Shown piece after piece: positions 28,228-37,893 of a DNA stretch of 64,000 bases (position 1 is the first letter of the stretch; each line of letters opens with the position of its first letter). This DNA comes from Methylocystis sp. B8 (GTDB lineage: Bacteria; Pseudomonadota; Alphaproteobacteria; Rhizobiales; Beijerinckiaceae): contig NZ_VBTZ01000001.1 of assembly GCF_005771425.1 (NCBI RefSeq), positions 62,001 through 126,000 on the forward strand, in the 5' to 3' direction. The position numbers and the translations under genes are program-made. The notes under the pieces were generated by a model that saw only the letters and a program-made list of their open reading frames with translations, did no database searches and was not told the DNA's origin.

Positions 28228-29358
28228 ATGCGTGTCGGCGCGCCGAAGGAAACCAAAGACAACGAATATCGCGTCGGGCTGACGCCCTCTTCGGTCGCCG
28301 AACTTGCCCATGCGGGACATGAGGTCTTCATCGAGCGCGGCGCGGGCGCGAGCGCCGGGCTCTCCGACTTCGATTACGCCGCCGCAGGCGCAAACCTTGT
28401 CGACGGCCCCGAAGCTCTCTTCGGCGTGGCGCAGTTGATTGTGAAGGTGAAGGAGCCGCAACGGCGTGAAATCGCCCTTCTGCAGCCGGACCACGTGCTC
28501 TTCACCTATTTCCATCTTGCCGCGGACGCTGAGCTCACGCGCGAGCTGATGGCGAGCGGCGCGCATTGCATCGCCTATGAGACCGTCACTGCGCCTGGCG
28601 GCGGACTGCCGCTGCTCGCGCCAATGTCGGAGATCGCCGGGCGTCTCGCGACGCAAGTCGGCGCGCATTTTCTCGAAAAGCAGGCGGGCGGCCGCGGCGT
28701 TCTGCTCGCGGGCGCGCCGGGCGTGCCGCCTGCTGACGTCCTCGTCCTCGGCGCGGGCAGCGTCGGCGTTCAGGCGACGGCGATTGCGCTCGGCATGGGC
28801 GCGAGCGTGCTGGTCGCCGACCGCAACCCCGACGCGTTCCGCCGGCTCGAAACACGTTTCGGTTTCGCTGCTCGCACGATTTATTCGACCCGCGCGGCGA
28901 TCGCCGAATCGGTGAAGCGGGCCGATCTCGTCATCTGCGCGGCGCTCGCGCCAGGCGCCAGGGCGCCCATCCTGATCACGCGCGACATGCTCGCGACGAT
29001 GAAGCGCGGCGCTGTGATCGTCGATGTCGCGATCGATCAGGGCGGCTGTTGCGAGACGTCACGGCCGACGAGCCATTCCGACCCGACCTATGTCGTTGAC
29101 GGCGTCGTGCATTATTGCGTCACCAACATGCCGGGGATCACGCCGCGCACTTCCACTTTCGCGCTCAACAATGCCACATTGCCTTTCGTTCTGGCGCTCG
29201 CCAACAAGGGCTGGCGCCGCGCGGTTGAGGACGATCCGCATCTTCGGGCAGGATTGGAGATTTCCGCCGGAAGGATACTTTCCGCGCCGGTCGCCGCCGC
29301 GCATGGTCTGCCGCTGTCGTCGAACCTTAACGTCTTGGACAGCGCCGGGGCCGCATAG
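28228..29358 (+). CDS. ald: alanine dehydrogenase
   Basis: A 376-residue NAD-dependent enzyme interconverting alanine and pyruvate plus ammonia; close to the family length of about 371. The start MRVGAPKETKDNEYRVG is diagnostic (family MIIGVPKEIKNNENRVA), although the frame is open further upstream. Seen are the catalytic Lys in LIVKVKEPQ and His in TYFHLAAD, the Rossmann motif VLGAGSVGVQATAIALGMGA and the active-site Asp in IVDVAIDQGGC. May supply ammonia assimilation or redox balance; it is followed after 232 bases by the PHA synthase gene. Confidence 0.96.
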   Translation: MRVGAPKETKDNEYRVGLTPSSVAELAHAGHEVFIERGAGASAGLSDFDYAAAGANLVDGPEALFGVAQLIVKVKEPQRREIALLQPDHVLFTYFHLAADAELTRELMASGAHCIAYETVTAPGGGLPLLAPMSEIAGRLATQVGAHFLEKQAGGRGVLLAGAPGVPPADVLVLGAGSVGVQATAIALGMGASVLVADRNPDAFRRLETRFGFAARTIYSTRAAIAESVKRADLVICAALAPGARAPILITRDMLATMKRGAVIVDVAIDQGGCCETSRPTSHSDPTYVVDGVVHYCVTNMPGITPRTSTFALNNATLPFVLALANKGWRRAVEDDPHLRAGLEISAGRILSAPVAAAHGLPLSSNLNVLDSAGAA

Positions 29359-29590
29359 CGCTTTCCTGTGCTCCTGTGGCCGACGGCCTGCGACCTTTTC
29401 GCCTATTTGCTTCGGGAGGGCGTTGCGACGGGGAGAGGTCAATATTGCATTGTAATAATTCGAGCTTACGTCGTGAGGCGCAGCTTCTGCCGGCGGGGCG
29501 GTAGAGCTTTTCTCATCGGCGGGCAATTGTTAGACGAGTAGACGCGGCGGCGCCGCGCGGCCCTCATTTGAAGACAGGCGGGATAACGGC

Positions 29591-31576
29591 ATGAGCGCGA
29601 GTGAGGACCAGGACCCTGCGGCCAGCAAAAGGCGACGGGCTCCGGCAAAAAAGGGTTCTGCGCGCAAGGCTGAGACGCCGGAAAAAGCTAAGAAAAAAAC
29701 GCCGACAAAAAAATCTGAAACGTCGAGCCGCTCGGCTAAGGAGGCGGTTCAGACGCGGCCTGCCGGCGCCGGCGCAGTTACGCCGCTTGGCGGTCTTGAG
29801 ACATTCGCCAAGCTTGACATCGAATCGATCGCCGACAACATGGCGCAGCTTGTGGACCAGGGCCGTAAGGCGCTGGCCGCGGCGATCGGCGGCGCCAATC
29901 CCGAGGAGGCGCGCAGCGAACTCGCCGCGAGCGTCGCCGATGCAACCAAAACACTTGGCGCCGTTGCGGAATATTGGCTGTCGAAACCAGAGCGCGCCGC
30001 GGCCGCCCAGGCTGATCTTTACAGTGGGCTGAGCGAGATCTGGCGCCAGACGTTGCGCCGCTACAGCGGCGAGGACGCCGCCCCGATCGTCCCTTCCGAT
30101 CGCTCCGACAAGCGCTTCGCCGGGCCGGAATGGAATGAAAACCCGTTCTTCGACTGGCTGCGGCAATCCTATCTATTGGCGTCGCGCTGGGCCGGGGACA
30201 TGGTCGAGAAGGCCGAAGGCCTTGACCCGCAGACAAAGGCTCGAGCCGTTTTTTATACGCGACTCATCGCCAGCGCGATTTCGCCATCGAATTTCGTGCC
30301 GACCAATCCCGAACTGCTGCGCGCCACGATCGACGCCAAGGGCGAGAATCTCGTCCGCGGCTTGAAGATGCTCGCGGAAGATATTTCGGCGGGCGGCGGC
30401 GTCTTAAAGATTCGTCAAAGCGCGGCGCGCAAATTCGAACTCGGCGTTGACCTGGCGAATACGCCCGGCAAGGTGATCTGGCGCAATGACGTGATGGAGC
30501 TCATTCAATATGAGCCGACGACGGCGGAGGTCTACGCGCGTCCGCTGCTTATTACGCCGCCCTGGATCAACAAATTCTATGTGCTCGATCTCAACGCCGA
30601 GAAGAGCTTCGTGCGCTGGGCCGTCGAGCAGGGCTTCACTGTCTTCATCATCTCTTGGGTCAATCCAGACGAGACCAAGGCGGAGAAGGGGTTTGAAGCC
30701 TATATGCATGAAGGCGTGCTGACCGCGCTCGACGTGATCGAGAAGGCGACCGGCGAACGCAAGGTCGCGGCTGCGGGCTATTGCGTCGGCGGCACTCTGC
30801 TCGCGCTGACGCTCGCCTATATGGCCGCGACTGGCGACGATCGCATCGACAGCGTCACCTTCTTCGCGACGCAAGTCGATTTCTCGGATGCGGGCGATCT
30901 GCAGATTTTCGTTGACGAGGCGCGGCTCGCGGCGCTTGACGAAAGCATGGCGCGCACCGGCTATCTCGAAGGCGTCAAGATGGCCAACGCCTTCAACATG
31001 CTGCGGCCGAACGAACTCATCTGGAATTACGTGGTCAACAATTACATGAAGGGCGTCGAGCCCGCCGCTTTCGATCTCTTATATTGGAATTCGGACTCGA
31101 CGCGCATACCGCGGGCCAATCACTCCTTTTATCTGCGCAGCTGCTATCTCGAAAATCGCCTCGCACGCGGCGAAATGGTCATTGACGGCGTGCGATTGAA
31201 TCTGCGCCAGGTCAAAATCCCCGTCTTTGAGATCGCGACCAAGGAGGATCATATCGCGCCGGCGCAATCCGTGTTTCGCGGCGCGAAGTTCTTCGGCGGC
31301 GACGTGACCTTTGTGCTTGGCGGATCAGGCCATATCGCGGGAATCATCAACCCGCCGTCGAAGGGCAAATATCAATATTGGATTGGAGGATCCGCGAAGG
31401 GTCGCTTCGAGGATTGGCTGAAAAAGGCAAAGGAAACGCAGGGCTCGTGGTGGCCGCACTGGCTCGTCTGGGCATCGGCGCAGGCGCCGAAGAAAGTTCC
31501 CGCGCGCCCGCCCGGGGGCGGCAAGCTCAAGATCATCTGCGACGCCCCCGGCGAATATGTGCGGGTGGGGGGATAG
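29591..31576 (+). CDS. phaC: class I poly(3-hydroxyalkanoate) synthase
   Basis: A 661-residue cytoplasmic enzyme that polymerises (R)-3-hydroxyacyl-CoA into PHA granules. The lipase-like box is AAGYCVGGTLLAL with catalytic Cys398. The Asp (ATKEDHIAPAQS) and His (GGSGHIAGIIN) of the triad are visible, and KYQYWIGG near the end is typical of class I. The N-terminal 55 residues are Lys-, Ala- and Arg-rich (SKRRRAPAKKG), an extension seen in several methylotroph/rhizobial PhaC proteins. Typical class I is about 590-600 residues, the excess being this tail. phaA/phaB/phaR are not nearby. Confidence 0.96.
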   Translation: MSASEDQDPAASKRRRAPAKKGSARKAETPEKAKKKTPTKKSETSSRSAKEAVQTRPAGAGAVTPLGGLETFAKLDIESIADNMAQLVDQGRKALAAAIGGANPEEARSELAASVADATKTLGAVAEYWLSKPERAAAAQADLYSGLSEIWRQTLRRYSGEDAAPIVPSDRSDKRFAGPEWNENPFFDWLRQSYLLASRWAGDMVEKAEGLDPQTKARAVFYTRLIASAISPSNFVPTNPELLRATIDAKGENLVRGLKMLAEDISAGGGVLKIRQSAARKFELGVDLANTPGKVIWRNDVMELIQYEPTTAEVYARPLLITPPWINKFYVLDLNAEKSFVRWAVEQGFTVFIISWVNPDETKAEKGFEAYMHEGVLTALDVIEKATGERKVAAAGYCVGGTLLALTLAYMAATGDDRIDSVTFFATQVDFSDAGDLQIFVDEARLAALDESMARTGYLEGVKMANAFNMLRPNELIWNYVVNNYMKGVEPAAFDLLYWNSDSTRIPRANHSFYLRSCYLENRLARGEMVIDGVRLNLRQVKIPVFEIATKEDHIAPAQSVFRGAKFFGGDVTFVLGGSGHIAGIINPPSKGKYQYWIGGSAKGRFEDWLKKAKETQGSWWPHWLVWASAQAPKKVPARPPGGGKLKIICDAPGEYVRVGG

Positions 31577-31601
31577 GTCCCGAATACTCAGGTCTTGATC
31601 T

Positions 31602-32696
31602 TTACCCTGGAAGAACCCCGATCCGCTCCAAGAACCAATAGACGCCGGCAACCGCAATCAGCGCCGAGACGACATAGACAAGTTTTTCGCTGCGTTTGCC
31701 GCCCGTCTGCTTGTCGATCAAGAACAGGATCGGCATCACCGCGAAGACGATGGCGATCTGGCCAAGCTCGACGCCGATGTTGAAAGCGGCAAGCGCCGTC
31801 ACGACGCCGCCTTGCGGCACGCCCATTTCGGTCAGCGCCGACGCGAAACCGAACCCGTGGATGAAGCCGAAGAAGAATGTGTTGCGCCAGCGGTTGTCGA
31901 CGTCGCGTGAGAAGTAATTTTCCACTGCAACGAAGACGATCGACGCGGCGATCAGCGACTCGACCAGGGTTGAAGGCAAGGTGACGATGTTGAGCGCTGC
32001 GAGCGACAGCGTGATCGAATGCGAGATGGTGAAGGCGGTGACGATCTTGACGACCGGCCAGATGCGGGTCGCCCACAGAATGAGGGCGAACAGGAAGCAC
32101 AAATGGTCGTAGCCCGTGACAATGTGTTCGACGCCGGCCTTAAGGAACTTCCACATCAGCTCGCCGGTCGTTTCCAACGGCTTCGAAAGATCGAGCGGGG
32201 GATCGTCCGGATAGAGCATGGTCTGGCCGGCGTTGTCGGTCCCCTCGAGCGTGACGAGGTGTTTGCCTTTCGCGCCTTGTGCGGCGAGGAGCTTCGTCGC
32301 GTCATAGAAGAGCGTGCCGGTCGTCGCGCCGCAATCAAAGCGCAGCACGATGAGCGCGCTATCTTGATTGGTCGGGTCTTCGCCGGATTTGACGACATTG
32401 GCGATACAGGCGCGGCCGGTCCCGTCGCGCATCGCGACCCGCTTCTCGACAAATTTGCCGATCTCGGCTTCGAGGGCGCCCGGCGCAGAGAGATCGACGC
32501 CGATGCGCTCGCCCATCGTGTCCTGGAACATGCGCTCGAGATCGGTGGCGAGAAAGCCGACGTCGACGATATAGACGCGGTTTTCCTTGGGGACGATCTT
32601 GCCGGTCGAAATATCGGGCGTGTGCGCTAAGGCCGGGGCCCCGAAGCCGATGCAATACAGAATTGCGGCGGCCATTATCCTGAAAACCCCAGTCAT
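31602..32696 (-). CDS. HupE/UreJ-2 family membrane protein with extracytoplasmic domain
   Basis: A 364-residue protein. The start MTGVFRIMAAAILYCIG is preceded by AAGGGAGC. A signal peptide ends ALAHTPD (about residue 26), then about 160 residues of beta-rich domain, then six to seven helices beginning LKAGVEHIVTGYDHLCFLFALI. The helical part carries the conserved HxxxxxDHxxF and FGFIHGFGFA motifs with His that resemble HupE/UreJ nickel permeases. No hydrogenase or urease genes are nearby, and the long N-terminal domain sets it apart from simple HupE. Metal transport is plausible but unproven. Confidence 0.8.
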   Translation of the reverse strand: MTGVFRIMAAAILYCIGFGAPALAHTPDISTGKIVPKENRVYIVDVGFLATDLERMFQDTMGERIGVDLSAPGALEAEIGKFVEKRVAMRDGTGRACIANVVKSGEDPTNQDSALIVLRFDCGATTGTLFYDATKLLAAQGAKGKHLVTLEGTDNAGQTMLYPDDPPLDLSKPLETTGELMWKFLKAGVEHIVTGYDHLCFLFALILWATRIWPVVKIVTAFTISHSITLSLAALNIVTLPSTLVESLIAASIVFVAVENYFSRDVDNRWRNTFFFGFIHGFGFASALTEMGVPQGGVVTALAAFNIGVELGQIAIVFAVMPILFLIDKQTGGKRSEKLVYVVSALIAVAGVYWFLERIGVLPG

Positions 32697-32909
32697 ATGC
32701 GCTCCCTTTATTCGTGGCCGCGCAACATGCCAAAGGAGCCGGCCGCGGACAAGACAGCGCAAGCGAAAGCATTAATAGGCGCAAGCCTTCGCGCGGCCGG
32801 CGCAGGCGAAAAGATTGAAACGCGAATGTTATCGGTCGCGCCCCGAAAACTTGGACGCGCCATGAGGAATTGCGATTAATTTCGCCTGCATAAAGGAGAT
32901 TTATATCGA

Positions 32910-32994
32910 TGGTGGGGGAAGTAGGACTCGAACCTACGAAGGCTTAGCCAGCGGATTTACAGTCCGCCCCCTTTGCCGCTCGGGACATTCCCCC
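32910..32994 (-). tRNA. tRNA-Tyr (anticodon GTA)
   Basis: A class II tRNA with acceptor stem GGGGGAA/TTCCCCC, anticodon loop CTGTAAA with GTA and a long variable arm. CCA is encoded at the 3' end (positions 32912-32910). Lies in the gap between the HupE-like gene and the DUF779 gene. Confidence 0.98.
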
Positions 32995-33161
32995 ATCGTC
33001 TCGCGCAACGAGACGGCGGCCGCGTTGAGCGCGGCCGGTGAAGCGGCATATGCGGCCCTGGCCGCCCAGTGTCAACCTTAAACTCCCGCTCGGAACCCCA
33101 TGGCCGCCCGGATGCTGCCCTTGCGCGATCACAGTTAGCAGAGCGACCGCCACTCAGCGGG

Positions 33162-33569
33162 TTAATGGCGGGGATCCGCGCCGACCGAAGCTGGAGAGGA
33201 CAGTTGCGCCAGCTCCGAGTCGGAAAAAATCCGCGAGCGCGTCAGGAATCGCAGTCCGCTGCCGTTTTCGAGAGAAAACATGCCGCCTTGGCCGGGCACA
33301 ACATCGATGACGAGTTGCGTATGCTTCCAGTAATCGAATTGCGCCGCGCCAATGTAGAAGGGCGCGCCGCCGATCTCGCCGAGCAGAACGTCGGCGTCGC
33401 CGATAAGGAAGTCTCCTTGCGGATAGCACATCGGCGCCGAGCCGTCGCAACAACCGCCCGACTGGTGAAAGAGGAGGTCGCCATGTTCGCGCCGCAGCCG
33501 ATCGATCAGATCGAGGGCGGCGGGGGTGGCGACGACTCTTGCCGGACAATCTTCCTTCAAGGCGAACAT
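33162..33569 (-). CDS. DUF779 family protein
   Basis: A 135-residue protein of a small family that is nearly always next to an acetaldehyde/aldehyde dehydrogenase, as here (the dehydrogenase stop is 113 bases upstream). Recognised by the Cys motif FHQSGGCCDGSAPMCYP, which may bind metal, and by the following FLIGDADVLLGEIGGAPFYI. The partner relation suggests a role in aldehyde oxidation, but its biochemical function is unknown. Confidence 0.88.
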   Translation of the reverse strand: MFALKEDCPARVVATPAALDLIDRLRREHGDLLFHQSGGCCDGSAPMCYPQGDFLIGDADVLLGEIGGAPFYIGAAQFDYWKHTQLVIDVVPGQGGMFSLENGSGLRFLTRSRIFSDSELAQLSSPASVGADPRH

Positions 33570-33579
33570 CTCCGTCGCT

Positions 33580-33626
33580 TGTCATTCCCGACGCGCGCAA
33601 AGCGCGCGATCGGGAATCCAGAGCAA
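33580..33626. repeat. dispersed intergenic repeat, GTCATTCCC unit (copy 1)
   Basis: A unit starting TGTCATTCCC with an inner hairpin of GCGCGC/GCGCGC and ending GGGAATCCAGAGC. A related copy lies at 38658-38766, also between genes. The inverted ends (TTCCC/GGGAA) make it palindromic, like REP or MITE elements. Confidence 0.6.
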
Positions 33627-33682
33627 ACGCCGGCCTGCCGCGAACGACAGTCCGCGACGTCCCGATGGGAACAATAGCGGCG

Positions 33683-35200
33683 TCAAAAGAACCCCAGTTT
33701 CTTCTCGCTGTAGCTCACCAGCATGTTCTTCGTCTGCTGATAGTGGTCGAGCATCATCTTGTGATTTTCGCGCCCAATTCCCGACTGCTTATAACCGCCA
33801 AAGGCCGCATGCGCGGGGTAGGCGTGATAGCAGTTCACCCAGACGCGTCCCGCCTGAATGGCGCGGCCGAAGCGATAGCAACGATTGGCCTCGCGGCTCC
33901 ACACGCCCGCGCCGAGGCCGTAGAGCGTGTCATTGGCGATGGCGAGCGCCTCCTCGTCATCCTTGAAGGTCGTGACCGACACGACGGGACCGAAGATCTC
34001 TTCCTGGAACACCCGCATCCGGTTATGGCCTTCGAGCACGGTCGGCTTCACGTAGAAGCCGCCGGCGAGATCGCCGGCAAGCGTGTTGCGTTCGCCTCCG
34101 GCAAGCACCTTCGCGCCTTCCTGTTTGCCGATATCGATGTAGCTCATGATTTTTTCGAGCTGCTCCGATGACGCCTGGGCGCCGACCATCGTCTCGGGAT
34201 CGAGTGGATTGCCCTGCTTGATTGCGCCGACGCGCTTCAAGGCGCGCTCCATGAAGCGATCGTAGATCTTCTCATGCACCAGCGCTCGGCTCGGGCATGT
34301 GCAGACTTCGCCCTGGTTGAGCGCGAACATCACGAAGCCCTCGACCGCCTTGTCGAGATAGTCGTCGTCCTCGCGCGCGACGTCTTCGAAAAAGATGTTG
34401 GGCGACTTGCCGCCGAGCTCCAGCGTCACTGGAATCAGATTCTGACTGGCGTATTGCATGATGAGCCGGCCAGTCGTCGTCTCGCCGGTGAAGGCGATCT
34501 TGGCGATGCGGTTCGATGACGCGAGCGGCTTGCCGGCCTCAAGTCCAAAGCCGTTGACGATGTTGAGAACGCCTTTCGGAAGAAGGTGGCCGACAAGCTC
34601 CGCCCAAACGAGAATGCTCGCGGGCGTCTGTTCGGCGGGCTTGATGACGACGCAATTGCCGGCCGCGAGCGCCGGCGCGAGCTTCCACGTCGCCATCAGG
34701 AGCGGAAAGTTCCACGGAATGATCTGCCCCACGACTCCAAGCGGCTCATGGAAATGATAGGCGATGGTGTCGTGGTCGATTTCGGAGATTCCGCCTTCCT
34801 GCGTGCGAACGGCTCCGGCGAAATAGCGAAAGTGATCGATCGCGAGCGGAACGTCGGCGGCCATCGTCTCGCGGATCGGCTTGCCATTGTCCCAGGTATC
34901 GGCCGTGGCGAGCAGGCCGAGATTGGCCTCCATAACGTCGGCCATGCGGTTAAGGATCACGGCGCGCTCCGCCGGGCTCATTTTGCCCCAGGCGTCTTTC
35001 GCGGCATGCGCCGCATCGAGCGCCGCCTCGATGTCGTCCTTGTCTGAGCGCGCGATCTCACACACCTTCTGGCCAGTGATCGGCGAGATATTGTCGAAGA
35101 CGCGGCCGGATTTCGCGTCCACCCATTCGCCATTGACGAAATTGCCGTAGCGCGGTTTGAACGGCGGTTTGAGCGCGGCGAAAGTTTCGTGCTTGGTCAT
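33683..35200 (-). CDS. NAD-dependent aldehyde dehydrogenase (ExaC/AldA-like)
   Basis: A 505-residue tetrameric enzyme oxidising aldehydes to acids. Catalytic residues: Cys in [15 protein letters not shown], Glu in [15 protein letters not shown], Asn in [11 protein letters not shown]. The N-terminal signature [18 protein letters not shown] and the end [13 protein letters not shown] are those of the acetaldehyde-type subfamily (ExaC, AcoD, AldB). In methylotroph-type organisms such enzymes act on acetaldehyde or other C2 aldehydes; the exact substrate is not resolved. DUF779 follows on the same strand. Confidence 0.95.
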   Translation of the reverse strand: MTKHETFAALKPPFKPRYGNFVNGEWVDAKSGRVFDNISPITGQKVCEIARSDKDDIEAALDAAHAAKDAWGKMSPAERAVILNRMADVMEANLGLLATADTWDNGKPIRETMAADVPLAIDHFRYFAGAVRTQEGGISEIDHDTIAYHFHEPLGVVGQIIPWNFPLLMATWKLAPALAAGNCVVIKPAEQTPASILVWAELVGHLLPKGVLNIVNGFGLEAGKPLASSNRIAKIAFTGETTTGRLIMQYASQNLIPVTLELGGKSPNIFFEDVAREDDDYLDKAVEGFVMFALNQGEVCTCPSRALVHEKIYDRFMERALKRVGAIKQGNPLDPETMVGAQASSEQLEKIMSYIDIGKQEGAKVLAGGERNTLAGDLAGGFYVKPTVLEGHNRMRVFQEEIFGPVVSVTTFKDDEEALAIANDTLYGLGAGVWSREANRCYRFGRAIQAGRVWVNCYHAYPAHAAFGGYKQSGIGRENHKMMLDHYQQTKNMLVSYSEKKLGFF

Positions 35201-35330
35201 GGGGCGTTTCCTCTAATTTCGCGTCGGCGGCGCTTTTTATAGGAAGGTAGTCGGAGCGCGGCGTTACGCCAAGTGCGGAGGGCCATGCCACGAGCGCAGG
35301 TTTCTTGCGCTTGCCCGCAAATGACCGCGA

Positions 35331-35960
35331 TCAGTCTAGACACGCCTTCGCCAGCGCTTGAAAGGCGCGGGCGCGATGCGATAACGCCTGCGAACCGTCG
35401 CCCGGCAGCGCGTGTTTTTCCGCCGACATCATCTCGCCGAAAGTCTTGTCGAGACCGTCGGGTTTGAAGATCGGATCATAGCCGAAGCCCTTCTCGCCTT
35501 TGGGCGGGAAGACGAGGTCGCCATCGACGCGGCCTTCGAACTGCTCGATATGGCCGTCTGGCCACACGACGGCGAGCGCGCAGGCAAAATGCGCGCGATA
35601 AGGCGGCTTGGCGCCGCGTGCCTCAAGCTCGCGCTCGACCCGCGCGCAGGCGGCCTTGAAATCGCGATCCTCGCCAGCCCAGCGCGCAGAATAGACGCCA
35701 GGGGCGCCGTCGAGCGCGTCGACGCAGAGACCTGAATCATCGGCGAAAGCGGGAAAGCCGGAGGCAATGGCGGCGGCGCGGGCCTTGAGCAGCGCATTGC
35801 CGGCAAACGTCTTCTCCGTCTCCTCCGGCTCCTCAAGCCCAAGTTCTCCAGCCGAGATCGCCTCGACGCCATGCGGCCCCAGCAATTGTTTGAGTTCCCA
35901 GAGCTTTCCAGGGTTATGCGTCGCGATGACGAGCTTGCCGACGATCTTGCGCGAATTCAT
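35331..35960 (-). CDS. rdgB: non-canonical purine NTP pyrophosphatase (HAM1/RdgB)
   Basis: A 209-residue house-cleaning enzyme that hydrolyses ITP, XTP and dITP to monophosphates, preventing mutagenic base incorporation. Signatures include VIATHNPGKLWELKQLL (substrate-binding SGNxGK-like loop), FADDSGLCVDALDGAPGVYSARWAGE (metal-binding Asp pair) and GFGYDPIF with the closing SHRARAF. The start is the ATG at 35960; the TTG one codon upstream is an alternative. It is typically near hemW or the rph gene, which are not here. Confidence 0.95.
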   Translation of the reverse strand: MNSRKIVGKLVIATHNPGKLWELKQLLGPHGVEAISAGELGLEEPEETEKTFAGNALLKARAAAIASGFPAFADDSGLCVDALDGAPGVYSARWAGEDRDFKAACARVERELEARGAKPPYRAHFACALAVVWPDGHIEQFEGRVDGDLVFPPKGEKGFGYDPIFKPDGLDKTFGEMMSAEKHALPGDGSQALSHRARAFQALAKACLD

Positions 35961-36239
35961 CAAGTTTCCTCCGCCGCGGCTTTTAGCGCGGCGGCGGGCG
36001 CGGCCCTAGCTCAGTTTGCGCCACGAAGCGGGGCGCGAATCGCCAGCCAAAGCGCTGGCGCCTTCTTTTCGCCTTGGACGACGGGCCGGAAAGCGCTAAA
36101 AAGTCTTCCTCTTGGCGTGGTTAACCCCGCCTTTACTATGCTTGGCAACGATTGAGGAGCCGAGAAGACGGTTCCGGGAGGCGCCAAGCCAGACGCGGCG
36201 AGTTTCGCCGCTCGATTTTTCCCGGACGCAAGGGATGAA

Positions 36240-37742
36240 ATGACCTCAACCATTCTTATTGCCGACGACGATCCTGTTCAGCGTCGTCTCCTGGAAGCTA
36301 TGACGCGGCGATTTGGTTACGAGGCCGAAACCGTCGAAAGCGGCGAGCAGGCCATTGCGCGACTGACACAGATCGGCGCCAAACCCATCGCCCTACTGAT
36401 TTTGGACCTGGTCATGCCCGACCTCGACGGCATGGGCGTGCTCACCCGCATGCGGGACATGAAGCTCGCGACGCCGGTGATCGTGCAGACGGCGCATGGT
36501 TCGATCGAAACTGTCATTTCCGCGATGCGCGCCGGGGCGCATGACTTCGTGGTCAAGCCGGTCGGCGCCGAACGTCTGCAGATTTCGATCAAGAACGCGC
36601 TCTCAGCCGACGCGCTCGCCGACGAAGTGCGCCGCATCAGCCGCCGGGCGCAAGGCGCGCTGACTTTCAAAGACCTCGTCTCGCGCAGCGACGACATGGC
36701 GCGCGTCATTCGGCTCGGCCAGCGCGCCGCGCATTCCTCAATTCCGGTGCTCCTCGAAGGCGAGTCGGGCGTCGGCAAGGAGATCGTCGCGCGCGCCATA
36801 CAGGGGGCGTCGGATCGCAAGGGCAAGCCCTTCGTCACCGTCAATTGCGGCGCGCTTCCCGCCAATCTCGTTGAATCAATTCTCTTCGGCCACGAGAAGG
36901 GCGCCTTTACAGGCGCAACCGAGAAGCACACCGGTAAATTCCTTGAAGCGAATGGCGGCACGCTGTTTCTCGACGAGATCGGCGAATTGCCTCTCGACGT
37001 TCAAGTGAAGCTATTGCGCGCGCTGCAGGAGGGGGAAATCGATCCCGTCGGCGCCAAACGTCCGATCCGGGTCGATATTCGATTGATCTCAGCGACCAAT
37101 CAAAATCTCATCGATCGCGTCAAGCGCGGTCTGTTTCGCGAGGATCTTTTCTATCGCCTCAATGTCTTCCCGATCAGCATTCCGCCGCTGCGCGCGCGGC
37201 GTGAGGACGTCGCCGATCTCGCCCGGCGCTTTGCCGCGCGTTTTGCCGCCGAAGAAGGGCGCAACATTCGCGGGCTGACGTCAGAAGCGCTGTCGCTGCT
37301 GACAAGTTACGATTGGCCTGGCAACGTCCGCCAATTGGAGAACGCCGTGTTTCGCGCGGTCGTGCTGGCGGATGGCGACGAGCTGACCGTCGCCGAATTT
37401 CCGCAGATCGCCGCTCATGTCGAAGGCTATGAAGTGCGCGTTCCGCCTGCGCCTGCGCCCGGCGCCGCCGGAACGGCGCAGCGCGAACGCGAGATCGTGC
37501 GAGTCGAAATACGAGATCCAAATGCGATGCCGCTGATCGCGGCGAATGGCGAAATGCGCACGCTCGAAGATATCGAGGCGGCGACGATCCGCTTCGCCTT
37601 AGCGCATTACCGCGGCCAAATGTCGGAAATCGCGCGGCGGCTTGGGATCGGGCGCTCGACGCTCTATCGCAAGATGAAGGAATACGGGCTGGAGGAAGAA
37701 TCCGAAAGCGAATCGGAGCCTTCCTCTACGCTCGTCGCCTAG
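36240..37742 (+). CDS. sigma-54-dependent response regulator (NtrC family)
   Basis: A 500-residue transcription activator with three parts: receiver (phosphorylated Asp56 in LLILDLVMPDLDG), AAA+ domain (about 150-390) and a C-terminal Fis-type helix-turn-helix (RFALAHYRGQMSEIARRLGI). Walker A is GESGVGKE and the sigma-54 loop is GAFTGA. It hydrolyses ATP to open sigma-54 promoters. No histidine kinase is adjacent, so it is an orphan; its targets are unknown. A near-CtrA site (TTAA-7-TTTAC, 36121-36136) lies upstream. The ATG is preceded by AAGGGATGA. Confidence 0.95.
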   Translation: MTSTILIADDDPVQRRLLEAMTRRFGYEAETVESGEQAIARLTQIGAKPIALLILDLVMPDLDGMGVLTRMRDMKLATPVIVQTAHGSIETVISAMRAGAHDFVVKPVGAERLQISIKNALSADALADEVRRISRRAQGALTFKDLVSRSDDMARVIRLGQRAAHSSIPVLLEGESGVGKEIVARAIQGASDRKGKPFVTVNCGALPANLVESILFGHEKGAFTGATEKHTGKFLEANGGTLFLDEIGELPLDVQVKLLRALQEGEIDPVGAKRPIRVDIRLISATNQNLIDRVKRGLFREDLFYRLNVFPISIPPLRARREDVADLARRFAARFAAEEGRNIRGLTSEALSLLTSYDWPGNVRQLENAVFRAVVLADGDELTVAEFPQIAAHVEGYEVRVPPAPAPGAAGTAQREREIVRVEIRDPNAMPLIAANGEMRTLEDIEAATIRFALAHYRGQMSEIARRLGIGRSTLYRKMKEYGLEEESESESEPSSTLVA

Positions 37743-37854
37743 AGCGCTTCGCGATCACATGGACTCATGTGATCGATAAGGAATCGCTCAAAATCAAACG
37801 TTGGAGCAGGTTCTCATCGAAAAGGTCTGTCAACTTTTTCGGAACCTTCTCTAG
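37739..37854. repeat. CTAG-ended palindromic intergenic repeat (MITE-like)
   Basis: An about 116-base element with ends CTAGAG and CTCTAG. It begins inside the stop codon of the response regulator gene. It holds a perfect 9-bp inverted repeat (GATCACATG at 37753, CATGTGATC at 37766) and a second arm pair GAGCAGGTTC/GAACCTTCTC with an AAAA/TTTT centre. The same layout, ending TTCTCTAG, is known to me as a common intergenic repeat in related Hyphomicrobiales genomes (from memory, not checked). Confidence 0.65.
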
Positions 37855-37893
37855 TCGCGGATCTGACGCGACTCCTTCCTGCGCAAGGGCGCT

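Noticed and set aside
36121-36136. TTAA-7-TTTAC as a third CtrA box
   Set aside because: One mismatch in the conserved half; kept only as a note to the response regulator entry.
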